Source of the DNA: Metallibacterium scheffleri
GTDB lineage: Bacteria > Pseudomonadota > Gammaproteobacteria > Xanthomonadales > Rhodanobacteraceae
DNA: 64,000 bases
NCBI RefSeq assembly: GCF_002077135.1
Contig: NZ_LDOS01000002.1
Coordinates: 992,001 to 1,056,000, forward strand
Direction: 5' to 3'
How positions within the stretch are numbered: the stretch's first letter is position 1; every line of letters starts with the position of its first letter. Shown piece by piece: positions 10,676-19,426 of the stretch. The position numbers and the translations under genes are program-made. Below the pieces are notes generated by a model. The model ran no database searches, was not told where the DNA came from, and saw nothing but the letters and a program-made list of their open reading frames with translations.

Positions 10676-11971
10676 TCAGTGCAGTTCGAGGGCATGGTCC
10701 CCGGCATACGCCGAGGTGTCGGACAGAATCACTTGTTCGCCCGGCGCCAAACCGGACAGCACCTGGATGCGGTCCACCGAGCCGAGGCCGAAGCGCACGT
10801 TCTGGCGCATGGCGCGATTCGATCCCGGCGCCAGCACGAACACCGCGGCGGTGCTGTTGGCGTGCACGTTGGCCGGGCGCGGCACGCTCAGCGCATCGGG
10901 CAACTGGGCGATGCGGATCGCGGCGTCGACACTCTGATCGACGCGGCCGCCGGGCGGTTGCTTGAGCAAACGCACGTCCACGGTGACCAGACCATCCTTG
11001 ACCTTGGGATCGACGCGCAGCACGCGGCCGGGGATCTTGTCCTGGCGCGGATCGATCAGCGCCGGCAGGCCGGGCTGCACGCTGGCGGCGTCGTACTGGC
11101 TGACCTGCACCTGCGCCATCAGCGCGGCCGGGTTGGTCACCCGCGCCAGGTTCTTGCCCTGCGCCACTTCCTCGCCGGTCTCGGCATCGAGCTGCTCGAC
11201 CTGCCCGGCCACCGGCGCGCGCACGGTCAAGCCCGCCAGCTCCTGCTGCTTGAGATCGGCCAGCGCCTTGTCCTGGCGCACGCGCTCGCGCTCGGCGGCC
11301 ATCAGCGAAGCATTGCCCGATTGCAGCCTGGCCAGGCGCTCCTTCTCGAACGCCAGTTGCTGCTGCAGGAGCTTGAACTTCAGCTGCTCGTCGTCGTACG
11401 TGAACTTCGGCACGATGCCCTGCGCGGCCAGCGTGGCATCCGCCTTCAGGTGCATCGCCGCGCTTTCCACATTGACCTTCATCGCCTCGATGCTGGAGCG
11501 CTGCGCCAGCACCGTACTTTCCTGAGACTGCTGCTTGGCCAGCAGGTCGGCCCGCGCCGCGGCGTAGTCGGCCAGCGCGCTCTGCGCGGCGTTGGCCACC
11601 TGCGGGTTGGATAGTTTCAGCAACGGCGCGCCAAGCGCCACGGCCTGCCCCGGCTCGACATACCTGGCCTCGACGATGCCGGACGCCGGCGCCGCCACCC
11701 AGCGCGACTCGGCCGGCACCAGCTTGCCCGCGGCCTGCACCTGCACCACGAACGGCCCGCGCGTCACCGTGCCCAGCCACACCTCGGAACGCGCCACCTG
11801 CGCCACGCCCGGCGTGGTCAAGCGCCACGCCCACACCGCCAGCACGATCAAGGCAGCGGCCGCGACCAGCGCCCAGGTCAGCCGGCGCCGCCACCACGGC
11901 CGCGCCACCGCCGCGCGGCGCACGTCCATGGTCTCGAACAGGTCGGGGCGCAGGTCGCGGTTCATCGGCAC
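10676..11971 (-). CDS. Periplasmic adaptor (HlyD/MacA family) of the ABC exporter
   Basis: 431-aa membrane-fusion protein. A cytoplasmic basic N-terminus and one membrane segment (WALVAAAALIVLAVWAW) precede a beta-barrel/lipoyl half-motif (VVQVQAAGKLVPAESRWVAAP), then a long alpha-hairpin with coiled-coil character (about residues 130-240), the second lipoyl half (LAGLTVRAPVAGQVEQLDAETGEEV) and a beta-barrel. These adaptors join an inner-membrane MacB-type permease to an outer-membrane channel. It sits between the permease and ATPase genes in one operon. Its base composition is high-GC like the ATPase gene, unlike most of the permease gene. Confidence 0.9.
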   Translation of the reverse strand: MPMNRDLRPDLFETMDVRRAAVARPWWRRRLTWALVAAAALIVLAVWAWRLTTPGVAQVARSEVWLGTVTRGPFVVQVQAAGKLVPAESRWVAAPASGIVEARYVEPGQAVALGAPLLKLSNPQVANAAQSALADYAAARADLLAKQQSQESTVLAQRSSIEAMKVNVESAAMHLKADATLAAQGIVPKFTYDDEQLKFKLLQQQLAFEKERLARLQSGNASLMAAERERVRQDKALADLKQQELAGLTVRAPVAGQVEQLDAETGEEVAQGKNLARVTNPAALMAQVQVSQYDAASVQPGLPALIDPRQDKIPGRVLRVDPKVKDGLVTVDVRLLKQPPGGRVDQSVDAAIRIAQLPDALSVPRPANVHANSTAAVFVLAPGSNRAMRQNVRFGLGSVDRIQVLSGLAPGEQVILSDTSAYAGDHALELH

Positions 11972-12052
11972 GGGCAGTCCCTGCGGCGCCCGCCCCAGGC
12001 GGGCCTGCCGCGCACCCTCGCGCGGCGCGGCGGCAACGTCAAGCGGGCGCCC

Positions 12053-14521
12053 TCACAGCTCATGCAGGCTCGCCGCCGGTTCGGCGCGCGCGGCGCGGCG
12101 CGCGGGGAAGTGCGCCACCAGGAACACCGCCAGCAGCAGCACGGCCAAGGCGATCCAGGTGGCCGCGCCGAAGGGTGAAATCTGCGCGCCGGAGAGGAAC
12201 GCGAACTGCTGCGCCAACCACGGCGCGGCCAGCAGCGACAGTACGATACCGGCCAGAGCCAAGGCCAGCGTGCCGCCCAGAACCTCGCCATACAGTCGGC
12301 GCGGGCCGGCGCCCAGCGCGGAGCGGATCGCGGCCAGGCGCTTGCGCATCGCCAGATACAGGCGCAAATGCGAGGCCACGCCCGAGAGCGCGATCGCCCA
12401 AGCGAACAGTGCGATAAATGCGAAAATCTCGGCTTGGCGGGTTTGCGGGGCAGCAAGTTGAGCATGAATAGCGCTGTCGCTCTGGATCGACTTAATTTCT
12501 AACGACGGAGCGGAGCGGGTAAATGCAGCATCAAGCATTGAGCGTAACGACGCCTGGCGCGATAACGGCACCTCAGGGCGGATAAATAAATTGCCACCGA
12601 ATAAATGGAAACCTGCACCGCGCTCGCTGCGCAAATTCAACAAAACCAGAGGGCACGGAGCATGGTTCAGGCCATTTAATCGCAAAGGCGAAAAAACACC
12701 GAGCACTCGCTGCGGCCTGTCGGTGAACTCCACACCGTCTATCGCCTTTCCAATGGCAACCTGGGCACTGCCAAATAGTTTGCGTGCGACGTGAGAGTCT
12801 ATCAGCAACGCATCAGGCTGCGCAACAACAGAGTTGAAATTGACGCCTGCGAGCAAATGCACGCCAGCAGCATCGATCCAGCCACGGGTTGCATAATGCT
12901 GACATACCGCCGTAGCGCGACTGCCGGCATGTATTGTGTGCATCAAACCTTCTTTGCGGTTGGATGGTAATGGTCCGATACCGACCTTAGCTTTAGGCCA
13001 TACCCCATTTACTGCCTGTTCTACAGCTATTAACGCCAAGTTATTAGCGTTCTCAGCAGCCGATCCTATTGATAACTTGAAAGGTGCGGCTTCAGGCTTA
13101 GCTGTAATTGACACAACGCTCGTTGGAGCGTTGAGCATGCCCAACTCTGCGTGCTGCATTTGCCACGCGTTGACGAGAGCCCACGCTGCAGCGCAGCTCA
13201 TCACCGCTGCTAACAGCATTTCCATTATCAATATGACCACACCAATGTAGCGATCTGCCAGCGGCGTGCTCGCGTTTTGCAACCTACTGAACCGCGGGCG
13301 AAAAACAAACGGCGCTAGAGGAAAAGCCTGTGCTATTACCACAATCAAAACTAGCAATGGCAGTATCCAAATTAGCCGCACAAGTACCGCTTGCGCCGTG
13401 AACATTGACCAAAGTGAGTTAACCGGCAATAAATGCTTAGTCAATAAGTACCCCGATGCTGCTAGCAATGTTGTTAACACCAACATCAACAAAGCAATGA
13501 TTGCAGTAGATTGCAAAAAGCGCCGACGCAAATGCAAGCGTGTCGCACCCAAGATAATCTCCATCTGCAACGCATCACGCCGCCGCATTAACATCAGCCA
13601 ATTTAATGTGAATACGTTAATCGTTGCCAAAAATAGCGCTGCAATTGCTAGTTCGAGATAGAGGTGAATACGTCGGGCCGCAGCGAGGCGAGCATAAGGA
13701 AACACTGAATATGGATGCCAAGCAAGCAAGCCTAGTGCGCCATTAGGAACAACAGAAGCAGGAAGGCGAAGCCATGCTTGTTGCAACTTCGACTGCAATT
13801 CAATCCGAGTCCAATTTTTCGGTGCACTGAACATCACCGCCATCCCGCTAAGGGAAAACATCTCGTCTGCGGTTTTACCACGGATAGACGGGAGTGCAAA
13901 TCCGTGAAAAGCGGGCATTAGAGTAAACGGTACCCACGCCTGAGTATCGTGGTGGATCCATATCCCACCAAATGTATCTGGAAGTACGCCCACTACGCGA
14001 AGACCAACACCTGGTGTAGACCCAGAGCCTATAGATTCGAGTGTGTGCCCGATCGCTTTGGCTGCGCCGCCAAACAAGTGTCGCGCCATTTTATCGCTTA
14101 TAACGATGACGCGCGAACCATCGCGCACGTCGGCAGTAGTCAAAAGGTGTCCTGCTTGCGGCTGAAGATGCAGCATCTGCATGTAATTACCAGCAATATA
14201 CTGGATGCTAATCTTAGTCGTAGTTGCCCTAGATTTATGGATTTTAAAGTCTAGGCTATCCCCTAATGCACCGCCAATACCTATACTTCCAGGTAACACG
14301 CGGGACAGCTGATCGATAAGTGTTGTTCCGAGTCTAAAGTCAGGTCCAGTTCTGCGTTCAATGCCAAGTGAGCCGTAACGATAACCGGGACCTGCGCCTG
14401 AGACGTGCGGATTGTTCATCACCCCCAAACTGGAAAGCGCCAATGAGGTACTCGCCGCAGCTACCGCTAGCAGCGCGTATGCAACAATTTGAACCCAAGG
14501 GTAGCGCTGCATAGCAGTCAT
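12053..14521 (-). CDS. FtsX/MacB-type ABC permease with compositionally mosaic gene
   Basis: 822-aa inner-membrane permease with two MacB-like periplasmic domains and two FtsX-type transmembrane blocks. An N-terminal membrane segment (IVAYALLAVAAASTSLAL) is followed by a periplasmic domain, three membrane segments around residues 285-410, one segment near 430-455, a second periplasmic domain, and a C-terminal block with MRKRLAAIRSALGAGPRRL and FPARRAARAEPAASLHEL. The C-terminal ~130 codons (12053 to about 12440) are very GC-rich like the downstream genes, whereas the rest is markedly richer in A+T. The change inside one intact frame suggests recombination. It lies 65 bases after the ATP-grasp gene, so it is probably co-transcribed. 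Confidence 0.88.
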   Translation of the reverse strand: MTAMQRYPWVQIVAYALLAVAAASTSLALSSLGVMNNPHVSGAGPGYRYGSLGIERRTGPDFRLGTTLIDQLSRVLPGSIGIGGALGDSLDFKIHKSRATTTKISIQYIAGNYMQMLHLQPQAGHLLTTADVRDGSRVIVISDKMARHLFGGAAKAIGHTLESIGSGSTPGVGLRVVGVLPDTFGGIWIHHDTQAWVPFTLMPAFHGFALPSIRGKTADEMFSLSGMAVMFSAPKNWTRIELQSKLQQAWLRLPASVVPNGALGLLAWHPYSVFPYARLAAARRIHLYLELAIAALFLATINVFTLNWLMLMRRRDALQMEIILGATRLHLRRRFLQSTAIIALLMLVLTTLLAASGYLLTKHLLPVNSLWSMFTAQAVLVRLIWILPLLVLIVVIAQAFPLAPFVFRPRFSRLQNASTPLADRYIGVVILIMEMLLAAVMSCAAAWALVNAWQMQHAELGMLNAPTSVVSITAKPEAAPFKLSIGSAAENANNLALIAVEQAVNGVWPKAKVGIGPLPSNRKEGLMHTIHAGSRATAVCQHYATRGWIDAAGVHLLAGVNFNSVVAQPDALLIDSHVARKLFGSAQVAIGKAIDGVEFTDRPQRVLGVFSPLRLNGLNHAPCPLVLLNLRSERGAGFHLFGGNLFIRPEVPLSRQASLRSMLDAAFTRSAPSLEIKSIQSDSAIHAQLAAPQTRQAEIFAFIALFAWAIALSGVASHLRLYLAMRKRLAAIRSALGAGPRRLYGEVLGGTLALALAGIVLSLLAAPWLAQQFAFLSGAQISPFGAATWIALAVLLLAVFLVAHFPARRAARAEPAASLHEL

Positions 14522-14586
14522 ACTCTTCTTTTCCGATAGGCGATAACTGATAAAAATTCAAAATTGTGTTAAAAAAACATTCCGTG

Positions 14587-15675
14587 TCATTCACGCGAAA
14601 TATATTCCGGCGATAATTTCGTTCCCTTGGAGATTTCTTGCGTGTCGACGGACGCTATAAATTTTTCTAGCGATATTCTACTTGCTATTGAGTCGTAGTC
14701 AAAAGTCTTACTACTTGCAAATAACATCGCCACAAAAGCCGCCAACATTGGTAGCTCCGGAAGTGCCAGTTCACAGGGCAAGAACTGGCCCGATTGATTC
14801 CCTTCAAGGAAATGCAAGGTGCCGATTGAGTCTTCAATGAAATCGAAAGCGCAATAGACAATGCCCATTGCGTTCATGTATGTCCTTATCTTTTTGCGCA
14901 AAGAACTAGACACTAAATATACGGACAACTTGACTCCTCTAGACCCGAAAAATTGCCGCCACATACCGGGCGTCGAACGAATAAGCGGGTGTACTGCCTC
15001 AATTCTGACTCCAAAATAATGATTACCAATCACCGTTATACGGATATCTGCGCAGGCATCAATTTTTTTTTGATATATTGCAGGACACAACGATGCGATT
15101 TCTGCGTTAAACGTTTTAAGATCAAGTATACCTGGCGATGCGGCGACGGATGCAGCGACAAAGGATTTTTGTGTTATCCATAAATGAGGCGTAAATGGTT
15201 TAAAAATAATTTCTTTATGCTTTCTGGCAAAAGATATAATATCCTTGTAATCGGTAGATATTAATGTTGGCAAAACTTGCATTTGCGCCTTATTTGCAAT
15301 ATGGAGTTGATAAGCCTTGTTCTCTGATACAAATGCATTATCTAGAGGGTTAACCCAGAATGCTGATTTATTGAGTAGGTCACGAACTACGCATTGATGG
15401 TAGGCTACCCACTCTCTTTTAACAAAATCAATATCACTTTGCTCGACATTGAGTGGGACTATTGGATAACTTGGACGATACCACCAAACTGCATTCGGCG
15501 AAATCGTGCGTCTAACTTCGTTTGCTCTTATCCATATTGAAAAGGAATTTAGATCGCCATTCGACACTGTTTCTTGTAACAAAACATCCACCCCGCATTG
15601 ACGCAAGCCCCACGCCACTGCAGCCGAAGCCATTTCCAGTTGTCCAAATATTAGGACTGTACGCATTGGAGCCAT
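14587..15675 (-). CDS. ATP-grasp peptide maturase (graspetide synthetase-like, MvdD/GwsG type)
   Basis: 362-aa predicted ATP-grasp enzyme. Family landmarks of microviridin/graspetide ligases can be read along it: an N-terminal VLIFGQLEMASAAVAWGL, the WWYRPSYP segment (usually WyRR), NKAYQLHIANKAQMQVLPT, a nucleotide-binding KEIIFKPF, ADIRITVIGNHYFGVRIEA, and the metal/ATP site CAFDFIEDSIGTLHFLEGN with SGQFL. Such enzymes activate Asp/Glu side chains of a precursor and form esters or amides with Ser/Thr or Lys. Here the usual E-x-N-P is E-G-N-Q. It lies downstream of the leader peptide gene after a strong hairpin. The ATG at 15675 has only a distant GAGG; an ATG at 15666 is possible. The gene is visibly A+T-rich. 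Confidence 0.82.
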   Translation of the reverse strand: MAPMRTVLIFGQLEMASAAVAWGLRQCGVDVLLQETVSNGDLNSFSIWIRANEVRRTISPNAVWWYRPSYPIVPLNVEQSDIDFVKREWVAYHQCVVRDLLNKSAFWVNPLDNAFVSENKAYQLHIANKAQMQVLPTLISTDYKDIISFARKHKEIIFKPFTPHLWITQKSFVAASVAASPGILDLKTFNAEIASLCPAIYQKKIDACADIRITVIGNHYFGVRIEAVHPLIRSTPGMWRQFFGSRGVKLSVYLVSSSLRKKIRTYMNAMGIVYCAFDFIEDSIGTLHFLEGNQSGQFLPCELALPELPMLAAFVAMLFASSKTFDYDSIASRISLEKFIASVDTQEISKGTKLSPEYISRE

Positions 15676-16047
15676 CTTTATTTTCTAACCTCGGCATTTG
15701 GGCGGAATGCAGCTTATCGGTCAACTTTTTCATCTCGCTGAATCTTATGATCGAACCATGCTTATCCCGTTTGCTGCCAAACGCTTGCCGCGACCAGCAC
15801 ATGTTGCTGTTCCCTGTGCTCAGTGAACACTGTCAGTTGTTGCCCTGACAATTAATCGGATAAGCGTGGATCGACCCCTGACGGGTGAGAAGTAATCCGG
15901 CTGTTCCAAGCGAATTCTCTCGCTTCAAATAGCAGCAGTCAGATGATGTTTTCATATTGTTCAATAAACGCTTTAACCAAGGTAAGTATTCCCCGACAGA
16001 GTCGGGGAATACTTACCTATTTTCACGTTGGATGTGTTCGGAAATTC
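15676..16047 (-). other. Gap between the precursor and ATP-grasp genes
   Basis: 372 bases with the strong hairpin at 15980-16018 and otherwise no supported gene. A 40-codon frame (15833-15955, minus, starting MKTSSDCCYLKREN) exists but has no ribosome-binding site. A 96-codon frame overlapping the ATP-grasp start is probably a shadow. Confidence 0.5.
15980..16018 (-). terminator. Strong hairpin after the precursor gene
   Basis: Perfect 18-bp stem with a 3-base loop, 30 bases after the precursor stop. On the minus strand it is followed by TTGGTTAAAG, not a clean U-tract. It could be a partial terminator or an RNA-stabilising structure giving high precursor and low maturase expression, as in many bacteriocin operons. 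That role is inferred. Confidence 0.6.
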
Positions 16048-16248
16048 CTAGCAATCGCCGGACCCATCCGGCCCGAAAGTCCATTGACCACCCGAGTACT
16101 TGATGGATAATTGCGTGTGAGAATCACAGCCTCCAGCTATTTGCTCAACTTGCTCTTCAGTAAGTACCACGCCTTGAGATCGTGTCAACGGACGCAGCCG
16201 CTTGTCGTCGATGAACTCTTTCGATATCTTATTGCTATTCATATTCAT
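16048..16248 (-). CDS. Double-glycine-leader peptide, candidate RiPP precursor
   Basis: 66-aa peptide. Residues 29-40 (LTEEQVEQIAGG) are a classic double-glycine leader end, the cleavage signal for C39 peptidases. The predicted 26-residue core runs from Cys41 to Cys66. It contains Thr45, Ser48, Ser52 and Thr57 (possible acceptors), Lys50, and Asp42, Asp61 and Asp65 (possible donors), plus two cysteines at the exact ends. The segment SIKYSGGQW loosely recalls the microviridin TxKYPSD motif. AGAGGATT precedes the ATG. It is encoded between a C39 transporter gene and an ATP-grasp gene on the same strand. Modified structure and activity are not known. Confidence 0.8.
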   Translation of the reverse strand: MNMNSNKISKEFIDDKRLRPLTRSQGVVLTEEQVEQIAGGCDSHTQLSIKYSGGQWTFGPDGSGDC

Positions 16249-16337
16249 AATCCTCTAGAATTAAACCCAGATTTTGGCCCCTGGGATCTAGGCCTCACTC
16301 ACCTAGCCTGATTCGGCTTAAGGCGACTGATTTGTGC

Positions 16338-18443
16338 TCACCTTCGTCGCTTCAACGCTATAATGCGTTCAGCGCTTTCCAAAGTCTCCGGCCGATGCGC
16401 CAACACCAACCGGGTGAGCTGCATGCGTTTGACGAGGGCATTGACCTCGCGCTCCTTGGCTACATCGAGGTGGCTGGTCGCCTCGTCCAGCACCAGAAAG
16501 CGCGGCTTGCGGTACAGCGCCCGCGCCAGCAACACGCGCTGCTTCTGCCCACCGGACAGGCTCGATCCCATATCGCCCACCAGGGTCTGGTAGCCCATGG
16601 GCATCGCCACGATCTCGTCGTGGATCTGTGCCTGCCGCGCCACGGCCTCGACTTTCAGCGGCGTGGCCTCGGGATCGAACAGGCTGATGTTGTCGGCGAG
16701 GGAACCGGCGAACAGTGTGTCGTCCTGCATCACCGCCGCCACCAAGCTGCGATAGCGCGCCAAGCCCAGCGTGCGGAGGTCGATGCCGCCGTACAGGATC
16801 GTGCCCTCGGTCGGCTCCAGCAGGCCCAGCACCAGCTTGGCCAAGGTCGTCTTGCCGGTGCCCGAGGGCGCGGCGATGGCCACGCTCTCGCCGGGCGCGA
16901 TGCTGAAGTTCAGGTCCTTGATCACCCACGGTTCGCCCTCGGCGTAGCGGAAGCTCAGGTTCTTCACTTCGAGCCGGGCCTCGGGCTCCGGGCCGGTGTA
17001 CGTGCCGTGCAGTTGGGCTTCGGGTTGCGTCAGGGCGATATCGGCCACGCGCTCGGCGTGCAGACCCAGCATCCTGAACTCGTTCCAGTGGTCGATCAGG
17101 TTGCCCGCGCGCTGCGTGAACTGGTCGGCATAGGCGACGAAGGCCACCAGCATGCCGACGCTGAATTCGCCTCTGAGCACCAGCAGTGCCGCCAGGCCGA
17201 TCACCAATACCCGTTCGGCGCCGAAGACCAAGCCGTTGCCCGCCTGAAAGGCGATGTTCCAGCGCTGGATGGCGATCGCGCGCTGCGTGGTGTCCACCAG
17301 CGTGTTGGCGTAGCGCGCGCGGCGCTGATCCTGCTGGTTGGCCAGCTTCAGCGGCTGCATGCCGCGGATCGATTCCAGCAGATCGCTCTGCTGGCGCGCG
17401 GCATAGACCAGATGGTCTTCGGTGGCGCGGCGCAGCGGGCGGAAGATGCCCCAGCGCAGCAGCGCGTACAGCACGAACGCCCCCAGCACCAAGGCGGTCA
17501 GCCAGACGCTGTAGAACGCCATCACCACCAGGGTGATGATCGACATCAGTCCGTCCAGCGCCGCGCCGACGAACTGCGTGGTCAGGGTTTGCTGGATGGT
17601 CTGCACCGAGCCGAAGCGCGAAACCACATCGCCGATGTGGCGCTTCTCGAAGAATGCCAGCGGCAGGTGCAGCAGGTGCCCGAACAGGTTGCCCACCCAC
17701 TGCACGCTGAGCGTGGCGCTGATCCAGACGATCGACCACGCGCGCATCGCGGTCACGGCCACCTGGAACACGGTCAGCAGCAGAAAGCCCAGCACCAGCA
17801 CGCCCAGCAGGCTGGCATCGTGCGTCACCAGCACCTGATCGATCACCCATTGCAGGTAGAACGGGCCCACCAGCACCAGGCCTTCCAGCGCCAGGGCCAG
17901 CAGCAGCACCTGGGTCAGGCCGCGCTTGAGGCCGTGGACGTCGCCCATCAGGCCCTGGATGGAGATCGACTGGCGCGCCTTCTGCGCCTTGAATTGGGCT
18001 GCCGGCCACAGCTCCAAGGCCACGCCGGTGAAGTGTTTGGAGGCTTCCTCGATGCGCATGCGGCGCACGCCCTGCGCCGGGTCGTGGATCACCAGCATCT
18101 TGGCTGTCGCCTGCTTCAGCACCACGAAGTGATTCAAGTCCCAGTGCAGGATGCACGGGGTGCGCAGGTGCCGCAGGTGTTCCATCTCCACGCGCAACGG
18201 GCGCGCGGCCAGATCCAGGCGCCCGGCCACGGCGATCAACTGGGTCAGCGTCATGCCCTTCAATGACAGCGACTCGCGCTGGCGCAGGCTGGGCACATCG
18301 ATGTCGTGGCCGTGGAAACAGCCGACCATGGCGGCGGAGGCCAGCCCGCACTCGGCCGCTTCGGTTTGCAGCAGCATCGGCAGCCGTCGGCGACGGCCGA
18401 AACCGTGCCCGGGCAGGGCCGAGTCGGCGGCGGTCGCGCTCAT
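16338..18443 (-). CDS. C39 peptidase-containing ABC transporter (PCAT)
   Basis: 701-aa inner-membrane transporter that cuts double-glycine leaders and exports the core peptide. The N-terminal C39 domain has catalytic Cys32 in QTEAAECGLAS, His105 in HWDLNHFVVL and Asp121 in VIHDPAQG. About six membrane segments follow (residues ~160-430). The ATPase domain has Walker A APSGTGKTTLAKL, the signature SSLSGGQKQRVLLARAL and Walker B FLVLDEATSHLD. Its start overlaps the adaptor stop (TCAT on the plus strand), and its stop is 90 bases upstream of the precursor start. The high-GC composition changes abruptly just after this gene. Its natural substrate is most simply the peptide encoded at 16048-16248. 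Confidence 0.95.
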   Translation of the reverse strand: MSATAADSALPGHGFGRRRRLPMLLQTEAAECGLASAAMVGCFHGHDIDVPSLRQRESLSLKGMTLTQLIAVAGRLDLAARPLRVEMEHLRHLRTPCILHWDLNHFVVLKQATAKMLVIHDPAQGVRRMRIEEASKHFTGVALELWPAAQFKAQKARQSISIQGLMGDVHGLKRGLTQVLLLALALEGLVLVGPFYLQWVIDQVLVTHDASLLGVLVLGFLLLTVFQVAVTAMRAWSIVWISATLSVQWVGNLFGHLLHLPLAFFEKRHIGDVVSRFGSVQTIQQTLTTQFVGAALDGLMSIITLVVMAFYSVWLTALVLGAFVLYALLRWGIFRPLRRATEDHLVYAARQQSDLLESIRGMQPLKLANQQDQRRARYANTLVDTTQRAIAIQRWNIAFQAGNGLVFGAERVLVIGLAALLVLRGEFSVGMLVAFVAYADQFTQRAGNLIDHWNEFRMLGLHAERVADIALTQPEAQLHGTYTGPEPEARLEVKNLSFRYAEGEPWVIKDLNFSIAPGESVAIAAPSGTGKTTLAKLVLGLLEPTEGTILYGGIDLRTLGLARYRSLVAAVMQDDTLFAGSLADNISLFDPEATPLKVEAVARQAQIHDEIVAMPMGYQTLVGDMGSSLSGGQKQRVLLARALYRKPRFLVLDEATSHLDVAKEREVNALVKRMQLTRLVLAHRPETLESAERIIALKRRR

Positions 18444-19072
18444 GGCGTCGCCGCGCCCGCGGGGTGCGGCGATATGTGCGGCGCCTTGGGGTGCGCGGCG
18501 GACGGGTCATCGCCCTGCACCAGCCACGCCAACAGGCGCCGGCGCGGCAGCGCGATCTGCGCGCGCAGCACGATGCCCGGCGTCAGCGTGGCGCCGAGCG
18601 TGCTGCTCGCCGCAGGGCGCAGCAGGCGCACCACCACGCGATAAAACGTGGCGCCGCGTCCAGCAGCCAGCGCGGATGCCTCGGCGCCGCCGACCGGTAC
18701 CGGATCGATGCGCGCCACGGTGCCCAGTTGACGCAGATCCGTGTCCGGATAGACGTCATAGTGCAGTCGCACGCGCAGACCGGGCCGCACGGCGGCGATG
18801 GTGCCGGCCGGGACGAGCAACTGGGCGTCGAGTGCTGGGCTCGCGGGCGACGCCGCAACGACCAGCACACCGTGCGCATGAATGCGCGGCGTGTAATGGG
18901 CGAACCAGAGGAAAGAGAACAAGGCCGCGACCAGTACCGCCGCCGTGGCGGCCACCAGCCAGTGCGCCAGCGGTGTGTTGATCAGGATGCGACCCAGCAG
19001 CGCCTGACGCTGCGCCTCCAGCGCCTCGGGCCGAAACAGACGAAACCCCGCTGCCGAACCTGCCGCACTCAT
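18440..19072 (-). CDS. Minimal HlyD-type adaptor lacking the coiled-coil hairpin
   Basis: 210-aa adaptor for the C39 transporter, about half the usual ~400 aa. It starts with LFRPEALEAQRQALLGRI, the standard beginning of bacteriocin HlyD proteins, then a membrane segment (LVAATAAVLVAALFSFLWF) and YTPRIHAHGVLV. It then passes directly to the C-terminal beta-barrel part (LLVPAGTIAAVRPGLRVRL, ATFYRVVVRLL). The lipoyl halves and the alpha-helical hairpin that reach the outer-membrane channel are missing. The ATG at 19072 has AGGGA upstream; an in-frame TTG at 19090 is less likely. It is the first gene of the operon and overlaps the transporter gene. Either it works as an inner-membrane accessory or the deletion is functional decay. 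Confidence 0.82.
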   Translation of the reverse strand: MSAAGSAAGFRLFRPEALEAQRQALLGRILINTPLAHWLVAATAAVLVAALFSFLWFAHYTPRIHAHGVLVVAASPASPALDAQLLVPAGTIAAVRPGLRVRLHYDVYPDTDLRQLGTVARIDPVPVGGAEASALAAGRGATFYRVVVRLLRPAASSTLGATLTPGIVLRAQIALPRRRLLAWLVQGDDPSAAHPKAPHISPHPAGAATP

Positions 19073-19426
19073 CCGAGAGTCCCTGCGCAAGTGGTCGTGC
19101 GGAGCGATTTACTCCCCCCCTCGGCCACATAAATACTACCCGAAGCCATACGATTGCGTGAGATTGATGAACGGGCGATGGTTGGTGTGCCTGCCGGTAC
19201 CGCAGCATGGCCGCCCATTGCTCACCACGTCACGAAGTCAACCACATTCTTCGAGATTCGGGCGCGATGCTGCAGAGCGGTGCTCAACCAGATCTTTTGG
19301 ATACCCTTTTTTTTGACCCTTGCACCAAGCGGCCCTGTGCACCCTTGCGCATGCGGCAAAGAACTGCCCAAACGAACGAGCCCGCTTGCGCGGGCCCGGA
19401 TTGTGTTGCCGTGCGTGAAAACACGC
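19073..19426. other. Intergenic region upstream of the peptide-export operon
   Basis: 354 bases between the first export gene and rseA, both on the minus strand. It must hold the promoter of the export operon; a minus-strand TAGTATTTAT near 19130 is a possible -10 region, but I cannot fix a -35. A run of nine T residues lies near 19307-19315. I see no supported gene. Confidence 0.4.
19380..19395 (-). terminator. Hairpin after rseA
   Basis: GCCCGC/GCGGGC stem with a 4-base loop, about 30 bases downstream of the rseA stop. There is no strong U-tract, so it is only a modest candidate for the end of the rpoE-rseA operon. Confidence 0.4.

Noticed and set aside
12053-14521. Frameshift or fusion artefact at the composition change in the permease gene.
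   Set aside because: The frame is open and membrane segments and FtsX motifs continue properly across the change, so recombination keeping the frame is a better reading.
15512-15802. 96-codon minus-strand frame containing MKKLTDKLHSAQMPRLENK upstream of the ATP-grasp gene.
   Set aside because: It overlaps the ATP-grasp coding sequence in another frame by about 160 bases and has no family support.
15833-15955. 40-codon minus-strand frame (MKTSSDCCYLKREN...) between the precursor and ATP-grasp genes, considered as a second precursor.
   Set aside because: No ribosome-binding site, no double-glycine leader end, and no similarity to the first precursor.
16332-18266. 644-codon plus-strand open frame opposite the C39 transporter gene.
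   Set aside because: His/Gln/Arg-rich shadow of a GC-rich gene; the minus strand has all transporter motifs.
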